From positions 124,001 to 188,000 of the forward strand of contig NZ_CYTO01000004.1 of NCBI RefSeq assembly GCF_001458335.1: a stretch of DNA of 64,000 nucleotides, read 5' to 3'. Made by a program: the position numbers and the translations under genes. How positions within the stretch are numbered: position 1 is the stretch's first letter; every line of letters begins with the position of its first letter. Positions 9,060 to 17,545 of the stretch are shown piece after piece. A model generated the notes under the pieces. The model saw nothing but the letters and a program-made list of their open reading frames with translations, was not told where the DNA came from and made no database searches. The stretch is from Cognatishimia activa (GTDB taxonomy: Bacteria; Pseudomonadota; Alphaproteobacteria; Rhodobacterales; Rhodobacteraceae).

Positions 9060-10036
9060 GGCTGCAAATTCTTGGCAGATGCTTTTATTGCATCATATTG
9101 CCCAGTTGGCCGGAATCTCCACAGATAGTCCTCCACCACTGCAGATGCAGGAGTCGGGGATATACCGAGATCGGCAAATGTTTTCGCACCTTCGGAAACC
9201 ACGTTGTCTTGGCGCAGGAGCTTTACCTGATCGCGCGTCAAAACCCCATTGTGCCAGATCCCGAATGTGAGTTTTTGCAGAACATCAAACCCAAGCCCCA
9301 TGAGACGGCCAATAAAGAACGGCAAGTTTAGAACAAGTTTGCGACGCTGGATCACGCCTAGCATGTCGGCAATCCAAGCCCTTAGTGGTTTCGCTTCAGG
9401 CCCACCAAGCTCATAGATCCCGCTCGCCTCACCAAGAATTCCTTTCACTGCAGCCTGCGCCACATCATCAACATAGACGGGCTGGAACTTGGTGTTTCCT
9501 CCGACAAGCGGCAGGATCGGTGAAAGTTTGGTCATCGCGGCGAAGCGATTAAAGAAGCCGTCTTCAGCGCCAAAAATCACAGAAGGCCGCAGGATCATTG
9601 CATTAGGCTGATGCTTAAGCACGCCCTCTTCGCCGAGCCCTTTAGAACGCGCATAATCGCTATCTGAACCTGCATCAGACCCAATTGCCGACAACTGAAC
9701 CATCGTCGTAATCCCGTTATCTGCAGCCAAACGCGCGATCCGTTCTGCGCCTTCGTGTTGCACAGTCGAAAACCGGTTCTTGCGATCCTCAGCAAGGATA
9801 CCAACACAATTCACAACGGCATCCGCGCCATCCATAGCCGCCAGAACCGAAGCATCATCACGAATATTGCAAAGCACGGGCTCTACCTGCCCCACGTCAC
9901 CGTAAGGCTTTACGAATATCGCCTCATTCGGCCGGCGCACCGCGACACGCACCCGCCAACCCAATTGAGCCATGTGGCGTGCGATATACCGCCCAACAAA
10001 CCCCGATCCGCCGTAGATGGTAACAAGCTTTGACAT
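9056..10036 (-). CDS. complex I NDUFA9-like NAD(P)-binding protein
   Basis: The 326-residue protein is an atypical short-chain dehydrogenase/reductase with an N-terminal Rossmann motif GGSGFVGRYIARHMAQLGW and the later blocks VNCVGIL, ILRPSVIFGAEDGFFNRFA and PVYVDDVAQAAVKG. The family is related to the NDUFA9 accessory subunit of complex I and in alphaproteobacteria is thought to support respiratory complex I; no catalytic Tyr-Lys pair is evident. ATG 10036 has GGAGA 8 bases upstream, so the 20-codon upstream extension is rejected. It converges on uppP. Confidence 0.85.
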   Translation of the reverse strand: MSKLVTIYGGSGFVGRYIARHMAQLGWRVRVAVRRPNEAIFVKPYGDVGQVEPVLCNIRDDASVLAAMDGADAVVNCVGILAEDRKNRFSTVQHEGAERIARLAADNGITTMVQLSAIGSDAGSDSDYARSKGLGEEGVLKHQPNAMILRPSVIFGAEDGFFNRFAAMTKLSPILPLVGGNTKFQPVYVDDVAQAAVKGILGEASGIYELGGPEAKPLRAWIADMLGVIQRRKLVLNLPFFIGRLMGLGFDVLQKLTFGIWHNGVLTRDQVKLLRQDNVVSEGAKTFADLGISPTPASAVVEDYLWRFRPTGQYDAIKASAKNLQP

Positions 10037-10231
10037 TGTGGGTCTCCGATGAACTGTGCCTAAATTAAAACTATAGCTCGATTTTTGTCCGAACAAGTTT
10101 CTATTCGGATCTGCGCGCGCTTCTTACCTTTTGGGTGGCAATTTGGCCCTCTACATAAATTTTGCAAAAACTTCACTATCCGCGTTGACTCCCCTGACGC
10201 GTATCTCTAAATCCCCCCACACGACATCTAA

Positions 10232-10318
10232 GCCCAGATGGCGGAATTGGTAGACGCGCTAGCTTCAGGTGCTAGTGTCCGTATGGACGTGGAGGTTCGA
10301 GTCCTCTTCTGGGCACCA
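10232..10318 (+). tRNA. tRNA-Leu (anticodon CAG)
   Basis: An 87-base class II tRNA: acceptor stem GCCCAGA/TCTGGGC, D-arm with GGTAGACGC, anticodon stem CTAGC/GCTAG with loop TTCAGGT (anticodon CAG at 10266-10268), a long variable arm GTCCGTATGGAC, T-loop GGTTCGAGTCC, and a genomically encoded CCA at 10316-10318. It reads the CUG leucine codon. Confidence 0.97.
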
Positions 10319-10418
10319 AAATCCCGAAAAATCAAAGCAATTCATATCGCTAAATGGTTATTGGCGGTTTGCTTGAAATCGGGCTGGATTGCGACCGGTA
10401 GCTGTCGTAGGCAATATC

Positions 10419-11357
10419 ATGGCTGTATTACTCGTTCACACTGGCGGCACCATTGGAATGGTGGCCTCTGACAAAGGGGTCGTCCCGCAAAATGGGGTTG
10501 TTGAAACGCAGGTCGCCAAGTTGAACGCGATCGGTGAAGTTTCATCCGTCATTGATATCTACCCACTTGAACCACTCATCGACAGCGCAAACGCTTCGCC
10601 AACGGACTGGGGCCGGATTGCCGAAGTCATTGCAAATCGACACGACGACTACGACGGCTTCGTTGTGACCCACGGCACAGACACTCTCGCGTACACTGGC
10701 TCAGCGTTGGCCTTTGCGCTGGAAGGGCTGACCAAACCAATCGTTGTGACCGGTTCCATGCTTCCACTAAGTGTCGAAGGCAACGACGGCGCTGCAAACC
10801 TGGGAGATGCTCTAAACGCGTCTAGCTCTGCACCAAAAGGTGTGTGGGTCCAATTTGCTGGCCAGCTTATGCACGGTGCGCGAACACGCAAATCGCATTC
10901 AACTCAATTTGATGCTTTCCGCGTGAATGAAGGGGGCGGTCCGCCAGTGCAACCCGGCACGCATCTCACTAACCACATCTATGGCGATCATAACGTCGCG
11001 ATTCTGGCAATGGCTCCCGGTATGCCGACAGAGTTGTTTCAATACGCAGCGGAACATAGCGACGCGTTACTGTTGCGGGCATATGGATCGGGCACCGCGC
11101 CGGAAAGCGACGGTCTCGTCAAAGCGCTTCAGACAGCTCAGAGCCGAGGCATCCCAGTGGTTGCGGTCAGCCAATGTCCAGAAGGTGGCATGGCGCTTGG
11201 GACTTATGCGGCCGGTGCGATTCTGCGGGAAAATGGCGTCATTGATGGGCGCGACATGACCGTCGAAGCTGCCTACGCCAAGTTACATCACGCCCTATCG
11301 ACAACAGGCGACCCAATGGATCGCCTGTCGAGATGTCTTTGCGGAGAGTTCACTTAG
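10419..11357 (+). CDS. L-asparaginase (type I-like)
   Basis: The 312-residue enzyme hydrolyses asparagine to aspartate and ammonia in the cytosol. The two threonine motifs of the active site are HTGGTIGM (residues 7-14) and THGTDTLAYTG (about residue 84). No signal peptide is seen, which favours the cytosolic form. ATG 10419 is chosen over TTG 10389 because GTAGG lies just before it and the protein starts at the conserved strand. Its stop overlaps the end of convergent tctA by 4 bp. It stands alone 100 bp after tRNA-Leu. Confidence 0.92.
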   Translation: MAVLLVHTGGTIGMVASDKGVVPQNGVVETQVAKLNAIGEVSSVIDIYPLEPLIDSANASPTDWGRIAEVIANRHDDYDGFVVTHGTDTLAYTGSALAFALEGLTKPIVVTGSMLPLSVEGNDGAANLGDALNASSSAPKGVWVQFAGQLMHGARTRKSHSTQFDAFRVNEGGGPPVQPGTHLTNHIYGDHNVAILAMAPGMPTELFQYAAEHSDALLLRAYGSGTAPESDGLVKALQTAQSRGIPVVAVSQCPEGGMALGTYAAGAILRENGVIDGRDMTVEAAYAKLHHALSTTGDPMDRLSRCLCGEFT

Positions 11358-12868
11358 TCCCCTTCGGCCACCCCTTGCGCACGCGCCTTAGCGCGGCGTG
11401 CGCGGAAGCTTGGCAGCAGCACCAACAACACTGCGACGACCAACAGGGCCAGCGTCATTGGGCGCTCCCATATGAACGCAACGCCATCATAGAGCTGCAT
11501 AGACCGTGAGAAGTTATCCTCCAGCATGCCACCCAGAATGAACCCAATCAGCAGCGGCGCGAGCGGGTAATCCGCAAACTTGAGCGCCGTCGCAAACACC
11601 CCAAAGCCAACCAGCATCAAAAGCTCCGTGGCGTTATTCTGCCCGATATAGGCCCCCATAAGGGTGAAGAACAAAATAAACGGGATCAGATAGTTGCGCG
11701 GCACCATCAGCACTTTGGCGATGTATGGGATCAGCGGCAGGTTCAACACCAACAGCACCAAGTTCCCGATGAACATCGACATGATCACGGCCCAAAACAC
11801 CTGTGGCTCATCCACCATCAGACGCGGGCCCGGGGTCACGTTCAGAGCGATCAAAGCACCCAACAGGATTGCCGTTGTACCAGAACCCGGAATACCCAAT
11901 GTCAGCAAGGGTACAAAGGAACCGGTACACGCCGCGTTGTTTGCAGTCTCCGGCGCAGCAAGGCCCTTGATGGAACCTTTGCCAAACTCATCCTGCTCTT
12001 CTTTCGTGGCGATGTTACGTTCAACGGCATAGCCCAAGAAGCTCGCGATTGTCGCGCCGGCGCCGGGCAAAACACCAATGAAGAAGCCCTGAATAGACTG
12101 CCGTCCGACAACCGGCGCAATCGACTTTGCCTCTGACCGCGTGATGCGCAGATCCTTGATTTCACCGTCATCGCCCTCAGCCATAACTTTTGGCTTAAGC
12201 ACAAGGAACAATGCCTCAGGCAATGCAAACATCGCCATTGCAAGGGTAATGAATCCAAATCCTGACTGCAGATCCATGATACCCATCGTGAAGCGCGGGA
12301 GGTTGAACAATGCACCTTCGCCCACAGTCGCCATGATCAGGCCAAGCAGCGTCATCAGCATCGCTTTAGCCACCTGACCAGTGCCCGCAAAGGCTGCGAT
12401 AGCCGACAGGCCAACGACCATCAGCGCGAAGTATTCAGCAGAGTGAAACAGCAGCGCGACCGATGACAAAGCCGGCGCAAACACCATCAAGAGCACTGCG
12501 CCAATCGTGCCGCCTGCAAAACTCGCAATCGCCGCGACGGTCAAAGCCTTCCCGGCCTTGCCTTGTTTCGCCATGGGGTAGCCGTCAAAACTCGACGCAA
12601 CAGTTCCGGCGACACCGGGCGCATTCAGCAGGATGGACGATGTCGAGCCGCCAAAAATCGCGCCGTAGTAAACGCCAGCCAATAAGATCAATGCTGCTGA
12701 CGGGTCGCCCATCGAGATCGCGACCGGAATCATAATGGCAATGATCGACATGGGGCCCAGACCGGGCAGCATTCCGATAAGGGGGCCGATCAAACACCCG
12801 CCGATCACCATAAGCAAATTCTGCAGGGATAGAGCCGTTTGCAGGCCAATCAGAAGTCCTTCAAGCAT
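11354..12868 (-). CDS. tctA: tripartite tricarboxylate transporter large permease TctA
   Basis: The 504-residue inner-membrane protein has about 11-12 hydrophobic segments and the family's GMLPGLGPMSIIAIMIP and GVLPGAGATIASFLGYA motifs, an internal repeat characteristic of TctA. With TctB and the periplasmic TctC it imports a carboxylate such as citrate or a related acid using an ion gradient. It follows tctB by one base, with GGAGG inside the end of tctB, so the pair is translationally coupled. The actual substrate cannot be read from sequence. Confidence 0.95.
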   Translation of the reverse strand: MLEGLLIGLQTALSLQNLLMVIGGCLIGPLIGMLPGLGPMSIIAIMIPVAISMGDPSAALILLAGVYYGAIFGGSTSSILLNAPGVAGTVASSFDGYPMAKQGKAGKALTVAAIASFAGGTIGAVLLMVFAPALSSVALLFHSAEYFALMVVGLSAIAAFAGTGQVAKAMLMTLLGLIMATVGEGALFNLPRFTMGIMDLQSGFGFITLAMAMFALPEALFLVLKPKVMAEGDDGEIKDLRITRSEAKSIAPVVGRQSIQGFFIGVLPGAGATIASFLGYAVERNIATKEEQDEFGKGSIKGLAAPETANNAACTGSFVPLLTLGIPGSGTTAILLGALIALNVTPGPRLMVDEPQVFWAVIMSMFIGNLVLLVLNLPLIPYIAKVLMVPRNYLIPFILFFTLMGAYIGQNNATELLMLVGFGVFATALKFADYPLAPLLIGFILGGMLEDNFSRSMQLYDGVAFIWERPMTLALLVVAVLLVLLPSFRARRAKARAQGVAEGD

Positions 12869-12869
12869 C

Positions 12870-13352
12870 TCAACCTCCGATGAAACCGGGCAGTGGTCGC
12901 ATGTAAATGCCCAGCACCTCTTGCACCAAATACCAAACGACGCCGGTGGCGATGATGGACACCAACGCCATGATGACCCATTTGCGTTCGCCCAAAATGG
13001 CCGAACCGATCATCAAGAAACCAACGGTCGAAAACAGAAAGCCCAGCGGACGAAGGCAAAGGGCATAGACCACCATCAAAACCAATAACAAAACCGCTTG
13101 CCCCAGATGGTATTCACCCAAGCGCCGATAATCGATATCTGCCTCTTTGGGCTCAGATTTCTCTAGTCCCAGCAAGATGATCAAACAGGCAACTATGGCC
13201 AAAACGGACAGAACCTTTGGAAATGTGCTCGGCCAAATCGGCGCGCGGCGCATGAATGGCGCAAGCCCGGCATCCATCGTGAACCAGGCTGTATAGCCAT
13301 AGGCTAGGCATATCCCCAGCAAAATTAGTGCAATCCAGCGATCGAGTGCCAC
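12870..13352 (-). CDS. tctB: tripartite tricarboxylate transporter small permease TctB
   Basis: The 160-residue membrane protein has four hydrophobic segments (about residues 8-25, 42-62, 80-115 and 118-145), the usual TctB topology. It starts with GTG at 13350-13352, with a GGGGGG run 8-13 bases upstream acting as ribosome binding site. It lies between tctC and tctA, after a strong hairpin that should lower its expression relative to tctC. Confidence 0.88.
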   Translation of the reverse strand: MALDRWIALILLGICLAYGYTAWFTMDAGLAPFMRRAPIWPSTFPKVLSVLAIVACLIILLGLEKSEPKEADIDYRRLGEYHLGQAVLLLVLMVVYALCLRPLGFLFSTVGFLMIGSAILGERKWVIMALVSIIATGVVWYLVQEVLGIYMRPLPGFIGG

Positions 13353-13365
13353 TGTCGTATCCCCC

Positions 13366-13404
13366 CTTTAAAAAAGGCAGAGCGGTCCCCCGCTCTGCCT
13401 AAAG
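13366..13404 (-). terminator. hairpin with T-run between tctC and tctB
   Basis: On the minus strand, a GC-rich stem built on GGCAGAGCGG/CCGCTCTGCC follows the tctC stop codon and ends in TTTTTT, then the tctB ribosome binding site. This is the form of an intrinsic terminator, and its position inside an operon suggests partial termination so that the binding protein is made in excess. Confidence 0.75.
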
Positions 13405-13417
13405 TGTTTTCGATGAC

Positions 13418-14401
13418 TTACAGGAAGCCGAGCTTCTTCATCAGATCACCGATGACCTGCTCTTGGCCTTCCAAGAAGGATTTGAAGTCGTCGCCTGGAT
13501 TGTGGATGTTGACCCAACCATTACGGCCGCGCACTTCTTCCCACTCTGGTGTCTCGTACATTTTCGCAATCGCGTCCTGATACATGGTCAGCTTGTCTTC
13601 AGGCAGACCAGGGGCCGCGAAGAAACCGCGCCAGTTCACGAAGGTTGTATCGATACCCTGCTCTTTCATGGTCATCGCGTCAGGTGCCGCAGAAACGCGG
13701 TCGTCAGACGTGACGCCGATGATTTTGACTTCGCCTGCATTGGACAGATCCACGGCTTCAGAGAACCCGGTGGACAGCGCTGCGATTTCACCAGACAGCA
13801 GAGCGGCCATAGCTTTACCGCCCGCGTCATACGGAATGTACTTTACGCCAAGCGCGTCTTTACCAGCGGCTTCCATCACCATTGCTGCAACGAGGTGATC
13901 CATGCCGCCCGGAACAGAGCCACCGCCAATTGCAGTTTTCGCAGGATCAGAGTCGTAGGCTGCGATCAAATCCGCCATAGAATTGATCGGGCTGTCCTTG
14001 CCAACAACAATCGCGGCGTAGTCACCGATTGTGCCGGACACGAGGGTCAGATCACGGAAGTTGTGCGGGAATACGCCTGTCAGGGAACGGATTACGATGG
14101 GTGTGGAATTCACCATCAATGTTCCGTGGTTGCTGTCTGCGTTTTCGATCAAGTAGCCAATGGCCTTACCGCCACCGCCACCGGACATGTTTTCGTAAGA
14201 CGCGTTGCCGACGAGGCCAGCCTTCGTAAGGGCTTCACCCGTGCCACGCGCGGTCCCATCCCAGCCGCCACCGGCGCCACCTGGAATGAGGAAGTGAATG
14301 CTGTCCACAACTTGATGCCCACCAGCAATTGCGGATGAGCCAAAAGTCATGGCGGCGACGGCCGACGCCAATACGGCGCGGCGAGCGAATTTAAGTGTCA
14401 T
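13418..14401 (-). CDS. tctC: tripartite tricarboxylate transporter substrate-binding protein TctC
   Basis: This 327-residue periplasmic Bug-family receptor delivers the substrate to TctBA. It has a signal peptide (basic MTLKFARRAVLASAVAAMTFGSSAIAG-type start, cleavage near residue 27). The SBP domain opens with HFLIPGGAGGGWDGTAR, the carboxylate-binding loop of the family. ATG 14401 has GGAGG upstream (complement of CCTCCC at 14408-14413), so an upstream extension of 21 codons is rejected. It is first in tctCBA and divergent from the regulator genes, a layout that usually means substrate-induced control. Confidence 0.93.
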   Translation of the reverse strand: MTLKFARRAVLASAVAAMTFGSSAIAGGHQVVDSIHFLIPGGAGGGWDGTARGTGEALTKAGLVGNASYENMSGGGGGKAIGYLIENADSNHGTLMVNSTPIVIRSLTGVFPHNFRDLTLVSGTIGDYAAIVVGKDSPINSMADLIAAYDSDPAKTAIGGGSVPGGMDHLVAAMVMEAAGKDALGVKYIPYDAGGKAMAALLSGEIAALSTGFSEAVDLSNAGEVKIIGVTSDDRVSAAPDAMTMKEQGIDTTFVNWRGFFAAPGLPEDKLTMYQDAIAKMYETPEWEEVRGRNGWVNIHNPGDDFKSFLEGQEQVIGDLMKKLGFL

Positions 14402-14419
14402 GAATGTCCTCCCATTTGA

Positions 14420-14445
14420 CAACTGACCGGTTCGCGGTTCAGTTG
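14420..14445. promoter_or_regulatory. inverted repeat in the tctC/tctD divergent region
   Basis: CAACTGA at 14420-14426 is mirrored by TCAGTTG at 14439-14445 with 12 bases between. A second pair, TGACA (14467-14471) and TGTCA (14478-14482), follows. Both lie in the 106-bp gap between tctC and the response regulator gene, so they are candidate operators for that regulator. This is inferred from position and symmetry only. Confidence 0.4.
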
Positions 14446-14507
14446 AGAAAGACAAACAGACCAACCTGACACAAACCTGTCACGGCGAAAAAAGGCATTC
14501 TCCGGCG

Positions 14508-15173
14508 ATGAAATTCCTGCTTGTGGAAGACAATGTAGAGCTCGCAAACGCGATTTGTTCGCGGATGCAACTGGATGGCCATGTCATTGATCATGCAGAA
14601 AATTTAGAGGATGCGGCGGCGTTTTCCGAAGTTGGGGAATACGACCTGATTTTGCTGGATATCATGTTGCCCGATGGGGATGGCCGAACATTCCTTCAAC
14701 GCCATCGCACAGGGAAATTGGACACACCTGTCATCGTCCTGACGGCGCGCAGCCAGGTGTCTGATAGAATCAGTATGCTTGATTTGGGGGCGGATGATTA
14801 CGTCACAAAACCCTTCGATCATGCAGAGCTGAAGGCGCGTTGTCGCGCGGTTCTGCGACGCAAATCCGGCAACGCAAAAACCATCGTTCAACTCGGCGAC
14901 GTGGCGCTTGACCCGGTCGCGGGCAACCTGTCGATCCGAGATCAGGTGATCTCGTTGCGCAACCGCGAACTACGTCTTTTGGAACTGCTCATGAACGCAC
15001 CGGGGCAGATTTTCCCGAAAACCAAACTGGTGGACCGGTTGTTTTCCTACGACGACGATGTGTCGGAAAACGCAGTAGAGGTCTATATCGGCCGCCTTCG
15101 CAAACATCTTGAAAATACGCGCGTGAAAATCACCACACTACGCGGACTTGGCTACCGGCTGGATCATGAATAA
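14508..15173 (+). CDS. tctD: OmpR-family response regulator, TctD-like
   Basis: The 221-residue regulator has a receiver domain with acidic residues near 7-8, phosphoacceptor Asp51 in LILLDIMLPDGDG, and the KPF lysine. The C-terminal winged helix ends ENAVEVYIGRLRKHL and RGLGYRL, the OmpR/PhoB class. It probably activates the divergent tctCBA operon in response to the external substrate. Its stop overlaps the next gene by 8 bp (ATGAATAA), so regulator and kinase are coupled. Confidence 0.9.
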   Translation: MKFLLVEDNVELANAICSRMQLDGHVIDHAENLEDAAAFSEVGEYDLILLDIMLPDGDGRTFLQRHRTGKLDTPVIVLTARSQVSDRISMLDLGADDYVTKPFDHAELKARCRAVLRRKSGNAKTIVQLGDVALDPVAGNLSIRDQVISLRNRELRLLELLMNAPGQIFPKTKLVDRLFSYDDDVSENAVEVYIGRLRKHLENTRVKITTLRGLGYRLDHE

Positions 15174-16533
15174 CCGCGTCGGCATCATCCGATCTCTCAG
15201 GGATCGATTGGCGATCACTTTGATCGGCGGCGCGGCGGTCTTGGCAATCTTGCTCTACCTGGTCGTGCGAAGCTATGCCGCGCAAATCGCGCAGCAGGGG
15301 CAGGACAGCATTCTCGCCGCCTCTGTGACATCCATTTTGGACGCAGCCATTCTGCGCGACGGCGAAGTAGAGGTCGATTTCCCTTACGCATCCTTCTCAA
15401 TGCTCAGCACGGACTCAGACGACCGAGTCTTCTACGCCATCTATCAAGATGATGAGTTGATCTCTGGCTACGACACCCTTTTTCACAGCGACCCAATACC
15501 CGATGCGGATCATCGTTTCGGAACCGCGACGCTTCAAAACGCCGAAGTGCGCGTCGCAAGTGCCGCGCGCACGCTGATCGGCGCGCAAGTCACAACCGTG
15601 ATTTCAGTCTCTGTCGCGCAAACCCAAGACGCCCTAGAGGTGACCCTCAATCGCATTTCACGCAACGCTGCAGGGTTTGGGGCCGGGTTCTTCTTACTTG
15701 CCACCGCTTTGTCTTTTTGGGCGACTTCGACGACCATCGGCCCGCTCAAGCGCCTCACATCGTCGGTGACTCGACGCGGGCCTCAAGACCTGCGCCCCTT
15801 CGAGCAACCCGTTCCAACTGAGATGGAGCCGTTGGTTGCGTCACTGAACAACCTTATGGGTCGCTTGGATCAATCTCTTAGCCAGTCCGAGGACTTCATC
15901 GCAGAAGCCGCTCACCGCGTTCGCACGCCGTTGGCCACGGTCCGCAGCTACGCAGAGGCAACTTTGCAACGTGTGGGAAAACCCGAAAACCGTCATGCGT
16001 TACGGTCCATGGTCAAAGCCATCGACGAAAGCTCCCGCGCTGCTGGACAATTGCTGGATCACGCAATGATCACCTTCAGAGCGGACCATTTAGACAAACA
16101 GGACCTAGACCTGGGTGAATTGGTAGGGGAACTCGTCCGCAGCCTCACACCGATCGCCGAAATGAAAGACGTCAGACTTCAAATTCGCTGTCCAGAAACA
16201 GTTAATGTGCAAGGAGACGCAATTCTTCTGCAAAACGCGATCCGCAATGTGATCGACAACGCATTGAAATATTCTCCAGCAGAAAGCGACATCACAATAT
16301 CAGTTTCTAATTCGGCAGAAGATCGCATTGCGATCCGAGATGAAGGCCCTGGTTTCCCGGAAAACAACATGGCAATGCTGGCAGACCGCTTTACGCGCGG
16401 CTCTAACTCAGAAGGCATTACGGGTTCAGGCCTGGGTCTTACAATCGCTCAGGATGTCGTGATCGCTCATGGTGGACATCTGGTTCTCGCCAACCACGCG
16501 GAGGGCGGCGCATGCGTTACTTTATCCTTCTAA
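15166..16533 (+). CDS. tctE: sensor histidine kinase, TctE-like
   Basis: The 455-residue kinase has a first membrane helix at about residues 14-36, a periplasmic sensing domain, a second helix near 165-185, a HAMP-like linker, the H-box AAHRVRTPLATVRSYAEAT (His near 250), the N-box NVIDNALKYSP, DEGPGFP and GSGLGLTIA. The N-terminal TctE-type periplasmic domain fits control of TTT transporters. ATG 15166 overlaps the tctD stop. Its 3' end overlaps the next gene by 22 bp. Confidence 0.9.
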   Translation: MNNRVGIIRSLRDRLAITLIGGAAVLAILLYLVVRSYAAQIAQQGQDSILAASVTSILDAAILRDGEVEVDFPYASFSMLSTDSDDRVFYAIYQDDELISGYDTLFHSDPIPDADHRFGTATLQNAEVRVASAARTLIGAQVTTVISVSVAQTQDALEVTLNRISRNAAGFGAGFFLLATALSFWATSTTIGPLKRLTSSVTRRGPQDLRPFEQPVPTEMEPLVASLNNLMGRLDQSLSQSEDFIAEAAHRVRTPLATVRSYAEATLQRVGKPENRHALRSMVKAIDESSRAAGQLLDHAMITFRADHLDKQDLDLGELVGELVRSLTPIAEMKDVRLQIRCPETVNVQGDAILLQNAIRNVIDNALKYSPAESDITISVSNSAEDRIAIRDEGPGFPENNMAMLADRFTRGSNSEGITGSGLGLTIAQDVVIAHGGHLVLANHAEGGACVTLSF

Positions 16534-17522
16534 TCTTAACGCTCATCCCAGCGTTCGCCTTGGGTCAAGAATGGGAGGAAGAAGCGCGCTTTGGCAATGA
16601 AGGCGCGCAATCAACTTTGCGCGTCATCTCCAGCACGGACACGTCTTTTTTTGCACCCGTCATCGAGACCTTCGTCGCAAAATCGCCGTCTGTTGCAATC
16701 TCCTATTTTGTGACCAGCACCGCCGAATTGAACAGGATCGTGCGTGAGAACCCGTCGGGCTATGACGTGGTCATTTCCAGCGCCATGGATCTGCAGCTCA
16801 AACTCGCCAACGATGGGTTTGCAAAAGAGCTTACAGTCGATGGGCTGCCGGACTGGGCCAAATGGCGATCAAGCCTATTTGCCTTCACCACCGAACCCGC
16901 CGCGATCGTGATGAACAAAAAAGCGTTTCCGGATGGCCGCATTCCCCAGACACGGCAAGAGCTGATCCAAGCCATGCGAGACCGCCCAGAAGAGTTTTCG
17001 GGCCGAATTGGAACCTATGATGTCAGGGAATCTGGCCTTGGCTACCTTTTCGCCACCCAAGACGCGCGCGCCTCTGAGACCTATTGGCGCCTCACCGAAG
17101 TTATGGGAAGCCTAAAGGCACGGCTCTATTGCTGCTCCAGTGCGATGATTGACGACTTGGTTACAGGCGAATTAGCGGTGGCTTATAATGTGCTGGGCAG
17201 CTACGCAAAGGCTCGCCAAGACACATCTGACCAGCTTCAGATTGTTCTGCCATCAGACTTTCCAACCACCATGATGCGAACAGCCTTAGTCAGTGCCCAA
17301 AGCTCTCAACCGCAAATTGCTGAGGACTTCGTACAGCACTTGATCTCGCTGCAAACCGGAAGCACCGACAACAACATGCCCTTGCCTCCTTTAGACGTCG
17401 AGAATGCGGTTACAGGTCGATCCAACATAGCGCTCGAACCCGCTTTGATGACTTATCTGGATCGACTTAAAAGACGTAACTTCCTGAAAGAATGGGAAAG
17501 CGCCATCATACAAGGACAATAG
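16512..17522 (+). CDS. periplasmic ABC-type solute-binding protein, PgtC-like, third gene of the tct regulatory operon
   Basis: The 336-residue protein has a signal peptide (MRYFILLILTLIPAFALGQ) and a type-2 periplasmic binding fold like that of iron/carboxylate binding proteins. It has no transporter genes beside it. It starts inside the end of the kinase gene (22-bp overlap), so it is made with the kinase. The arrangement recalls PgtC of the phosphoglycerate system, a binding protein that works with the sensor kinase rather than with a transporter. A role as periplasmic co-sensor is inferred. Confidence 0.75.
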   Translation: MRYFILLILTLIPAFALGQEWEEEARFGNEGAQSTLRVISSTDTSFFAPVIETFVAKSPSVAISYFVTSTAELNRIVRENPSGYDVVISSAMDLQLKLANDGFAKELTVDGLPDWAKWRSSLFAFTTEPAAIVMNKKAFPDGRIPQTRQELIQAMRDRPEEFSGRIGTYDVRESGLGYLFATQDARASETYWRLTEVMGSLKARLYCCSSAMIDDLVTGELAVAYNVLGSYAKARQDTSDQLQIVLPSDFPTTMMRTALVSAQSSQPQIAEDFVQHLISLQTGSTDNNMPLPPLDVENAVTGRSNIALEPALMTYLDRLKRRNFLKEWESAIIQGQ

Positions 17523-17545
17523 CGCTTTGCTTTAGATTTGTGGCT

